NCBI RefSeq assembly: GCF_900101745.1
Contig: NZ_FNAD01000017.1
Location: 1-64,000, forward strand
DNA: 64,000 bases
Source of the DNA: Glycomyces harbinensis
GTDB taxonomy: Bacteria; Actinomycetota; Actinomycetes; Mycobacteriales; Micromonosporaceae
Direction of reading: 5' to 3'
Part shown: piece after piece, positions 61,727 to 64,000 of the stretch
Position numbering within the stretch: position 1 is the first letter of the stretch
Layout: each line of letters opens with the position of its first letter
The notes under the pieces: generated by a model
The model's database searches: none
What the model was told of the DNA's origin: nothing
What the model saw: the letters and a program-made list of their open reading frames with translations, nothing else
Position numbers and translations under genes: made by a program

Positions 61727-62926
61727 CTACTTCTCGTCGGACTGCTGCCCGAGCGCGCCGCCGAGGGCGCCGCTGACCAGTCCGCTGAGGTTGCGCAGGG
61801 TCTCCTGCACCTGGTCGCGCTTCGCGGTGAGGTCGGCCACCTTGGACTCGGCGTCCTGCGTGACGCGTTCGGCGTCCGCGTTGGCGTCGGAGAGCAGCCG
61901 CTGGGCCTCGGACTTGGCGTCGGAGACGAGCTTCTGCGCGTCGCGCTTGGCCTTGGTCGTGGTCTCCTCGGCGTAGTTGTCGGCCTCGGAGCGCTTCTCC
62001 TCGGCGCGCGTCTCGGCGGACTTGGCGCGCTCCTCGGCGTCGCGGGCGCGGTTCTCGGCGTCGGAGACGAGCTTCTGGGTCTCGGCGACGGCGCGGGTGT
62101 GGCGCTCGGACTCCTCGCGCTCGGACTTCTCCTTGCGCTCGGCCAGTTCGAGGTCGAGGGCCTGAAGGTCCTTGTCGCGCTTCTCCTTCGCCTCGGCGAA
62201 GAGCTTCGCGGCCTCGGCGCGCTTCTCCTCGGCCTCGCGGGCGGCCTTGGCGCGGAGCTGGGTGATCTCGCGGTCGGCGGTGGCGCGCAGGGTCGCGACC
62301 TCGCGCTCGACGGAGGCCTTGAGCTCGGCGACCTCGTGGCCGGTGGCGGTGCGCAGCTGCTTGGTCTCGCGCTCGGCGTCGGCGCGGAGGGTCTCGCATT
62401 CGCGGCGGGCGTTGGTCCGCAGCTCCGCGACCTCGCGCTCGACCTGCGTGCGGAGGGTGTTCGCCTCGCGCTCGGCGTTCTGCTTCAGGCTGCCGGCCTC
62501 GCCGCGGGCGGCGTCGGTGATCTCGCGCGACTCCAGGCGGGCGGCCGAGAGGATGCCCTCGGTCTCGCGCTTGGCCTCGGCGCGGTGCTCGTTCGCCTGC
62601 TCCTCGGCCAACCGCAGGATCTGCTCGACCCGGGTGCCGAGCCCGGAGAGCGTCGGGCGGGTGTTCTCCTCGAGCTGCTTCTGCTGCTCGCCGAGGCGCT
62701 GCTCGAGTCCCTGGACCCGCTGCTCGGCCTGGCGCAGACGACGCTGGGCGTCGGTCATCCGCTGCTCGGCCTCGGTGCGCTGCTGCTCGGTCTGGGTCAG
62801 TTTGGCGAGGTTCTTCTGGATGAAGTCATCCACCTGGTGCCGGTCGTAACCCCGCAACTGCACGGGGAATTCCGGCACCGATTGGTCGTTGTCGAAAAAG
62901 GTACTGCTGGAGGGCTGCTGCGACAT
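61727..62926 (-). CDS. FilP-like coiled-coil protein with DivIVA-type N-terminus
   Basis: 399 residues. VQLRGYDRHQVDDFIQKNLA at about 23-42 is the same DivIVA-like motif as in the next gene. A regular coiled coil follows (50-370), ending in QETLRNLSGLVSGALGGALG, typical of FilP/cellulose-binding protein annotations in Streptomyces. Likely a cytoskeletal partner of the downstream protein; the two form a tandem of related genes. Confidence 0.85.
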   Translation of the reverse strand: MSQQPSSSTFFDNDQSVPEFPVQLRGYDRHQVDDFIQKNLAKLTQTEQQRTEAEQRMTDAQRRLRQAEQRVQGLEQRLGEQQKQLEENTRPTLSGLGTRVEQILRLAEEQANEHRAEAKRETEGILSAARLESREITDAARGEAGSLKQNAEREANTLRTQVEREVAELRTNARRECETLRADAERETKQLRTATGHEVAELKASVEREVATLRATADREITQLRAKAAREAEEKRAEAAKLFAEAKEKRDKDLQALDLELAERKEKSEREESERHTRAVAETQKLVSDAENRARDAEERAKSAETRAEEKRSEADNYAEETTTKAKRDAQKLVSDAKSEAQRLLSDANADAERVTQDAESKVADLTAKRDQVQETLRNLSGLVSGALGGALGQQSDEK

Positions 62927-63154
62927 GGACCAATACTTGCAGACGCAACCGGATCTGTCGACAGCAAGGTCAGGGGTTTATGGGCCCCGAATCACCCGTA
63001 ACACTAGCCGCAAAACGGGCGAAATCCTTGAAACAACACGGAACTCGTATCGGACGTCGTTTCCGATTTGTTCACGCGTCACCCGTTGGGCGTCACCAAT
63101 CCGACACTCCCGGCGCCGCCCTGCGCCGGGCCGGGAGCCGCGACCGCAAGGGCC

Positions 63155-63583
63155 CTAAGCGGGTTCGACCAGCTCCACCAGGACGCCCCCCGCGTCCCTC
63201 GGATGCACGAAGTTGATCTTGGAGCCCGCGGTGCCCTGGCGCGCTTCGTCATAGAGCAGGTGCGCGCCCCGCTCGCGCAGCGCCGCGGCGGCCGCCTCGA
63301 CGTCCTCGACGGTGAACGCCAGCTGCTGCAGCCCCGGCCCCCTCCGGCCGAGGAAGTGCGCGATCGGCGACTCCTCGTGCAGCGGCGCGAGCAGCTGCAC
63401 CTGCGCGCCGCCCTCGGGCCACGCGACCATCACCTCGACCACGCCCTGCGCCTCGTTGACCTCGCGGTGCACCGCCCTGCCGCCCAGCGCGCCCTCGTAC
63501 CACTCCAGGGCCGCGTCCAGGTCCGGGACCGCGATGCCCACGTGATCGATGCGCCGCAATCCGATTCCCTCAGTGAACGTCAT
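63155..63583 (-). CDS. mce: methylmalonyl-CoA epimerase-like VOC protein
   Basis: 142 residues from ATG 63583. VOC fold: [20 protein letters not shown], metal His in [38 protein letters not shown], and [18 protein letters not shown] (metal-binding His and Glu). It interconverts (R)- and (S)-methylmalonyl-CoA. Divergent from a thiolase gene, an arrangement common in actinomycetes. Confidence 0.92.
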   Translation of the reverse strand: MTFTEGIGLRRIDHVGIAVPDLDAALEWYEGALGGRAVHREVNEAQGVVEVMVAWPEGGAQVQLLAPLHEESPIAHFLGRRGPGLQQLAFTVEDVEAAAAALRERGAHLLYDEARQGTAGSKINFVHPRDAGGVLVELVEPA

Positions 63584-63616
63584 ACGATCGAGCGTATCGA
63601 CCAACGGAGGTCCGCC

Positions 63617-64000
63617 ATGAACGACAACACCGTCATCCTCGCCGCCGCCCGGACACCCATCGGGCGTTTCAACGGCGCGCTCGCCGAGATCCCCGCCACC
63701 GACCTGGCCGGGACCGCGATCCGAGCCGCGATCGAACGGGCCGGCATCGGCCCCGAACACGTGGACCAGGTCATCCTCGGGCAGGTCCTGTCCGCCGGAT
63801 GCGGCCAGAACCCCGCCCGCCAGGCCGCCGTGGCCGCCGGGCTGCCGATGCGCGTCCCCGCGCTGTCGGTCAACAAGGTCTGCCTCTCCGGGCTGACCGC
63901 CGTCGGCCTGGCCGACCAGCTCCTGCGCGGCGGCGCCGCCGACGTGATCGTCGCCGGGGGCATGGAGTCCATGAGCCGCGCCCCGCACCTGCTGCCGGGC
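63617..64000 (+). CDS. acetyl-CoA acetyltransferase (thiolase), 3' end outside window
   Basis: 128 residues are visible from ATG 63617 (GGAGG upstream). [40 protein letters not shown], the active-site Cys in [11 protein letters not shown] and [17 protein letters not shown] are standard thiolase I sequences. It condenses or cleaves acetoacetyl-CoA. Divergent from the epimerase-like gene with about 33 bp between start codons. Confidence 0.95.
   Translation, partial: MNDNTVILAAARTPIGRFNGALAEIPATDLAGTAIRAAIERAGIGPEHVDQVILGQVLSAGCGQNPARQAAVAAGLPMRVPALSVNKVCLSGLTAVGLADQLLRGGAADVIVAGGMESMSRAPHLLPG

Noticed and set aside
59755..62900. Repetitive-looking sequence as a possible DNA repeat array
   Set aside because: The periodicity comes from Ala/Glu/Arg heptads in the two coiled-coil genes; units are not conserved at the DNA level.

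Overview
The window is high-GC actinomycete DNA. The evidence is frequent GTG starts, many apparently leaderless genes, a mycothiol S-conjugate amidase, two FilP/DivIVA-type polar coiled-coil proteins, actinobacterial gene neighbourhoods (eno-ftsB-DUF501-ppx; prfB-ftsE-ftsX-M23-smpB-ssrA) and an actinobacterial-type tmRNA. A filamentous actinomycete, possibly Glycomycetales, fits, but the genus cannot be fixed from the sequence alone.

Positions 1 to about 19,120 look like an integrated conjugative or mobilisable element, or part of one. It holds a HEAT-repeat gene cut by the window edge, a two-gene OLD nuclease/UvrD-like helicase pair (Gabija-like, probable phage defence), a HTH regulator with a coupled flavoprotein, several unknown small genes, and a transfer block: VirD4/TraG-type ATPase, replication-relaxation protein, SPPY-type DNA methyltransferase, ribbon-helix-helix protein and a large serine recombinase. 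The recombinase frame runs into a tRNA-Glu gene (19079-19154, minus), which marks the right edge. The left edge is not visible. Inside it, an IS5-like element with a HTH/DUF2975 passenger pair has split a small membrane-protein gene. A 5-bp direct repeat flanks the insertion, and excising it on paper restores the frame.

Positions 19,155 to 34,038 are core chromosome: a lipoprotein, enolase, FtsB/DivIC, DUF501, Ppx/GppA, a membrane protein divergent from its TetR regulator, a PP2C phosphatase divergent from a Ser/Thr kinase, PadR, RF2, FtsE, FtsX, an M23 peptidase, SmpB and tmRNA. RF2 has SKY where the stop-codon-reading SPF tripeptide is expected.

Positions 34,039 to 44,827 are the most unusual part: two islets in tandem at the 3' end of ssrA. 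Both begin with related left ends carrying 32-nt palindromes whose arms co-vary. Both end with the same 32-bp sequence, which is also the first codons of a small leftward HTH gene. Neither islet holds a recognisable integrase. Islet I (about 7.4 kb) carries a methyltransferase, an AfsR-like SARP/NB-ARC/LuxR regulator and its broken partial copy, a secreted protein and a frameshifted MFS transporter. Islet II (about 3.4 kb) carries one large cargo gene, a P-loop NTPase with TPR repeats that is a candidate defence protein. A strong terminator just right of islet II is probably the original ssrA terminator.

Positions 44,828 to 64,000 return to core chromosome: a membrane protein, YqgE/AlgH, Mca, DUF4307, GreA, a sugar-ABC ATPase, threonine dehydratase, uracil-DNA glycosylase, an alpha/beta hydrolase, a pseudokinase, a three-gene ChvE/GguAB-type sugar ABC transporter, two tandem coiled-coil cytoskeletal proteins, a methylmalonyl-CoA epimerase-like VOC protein and the start of a thiolase.
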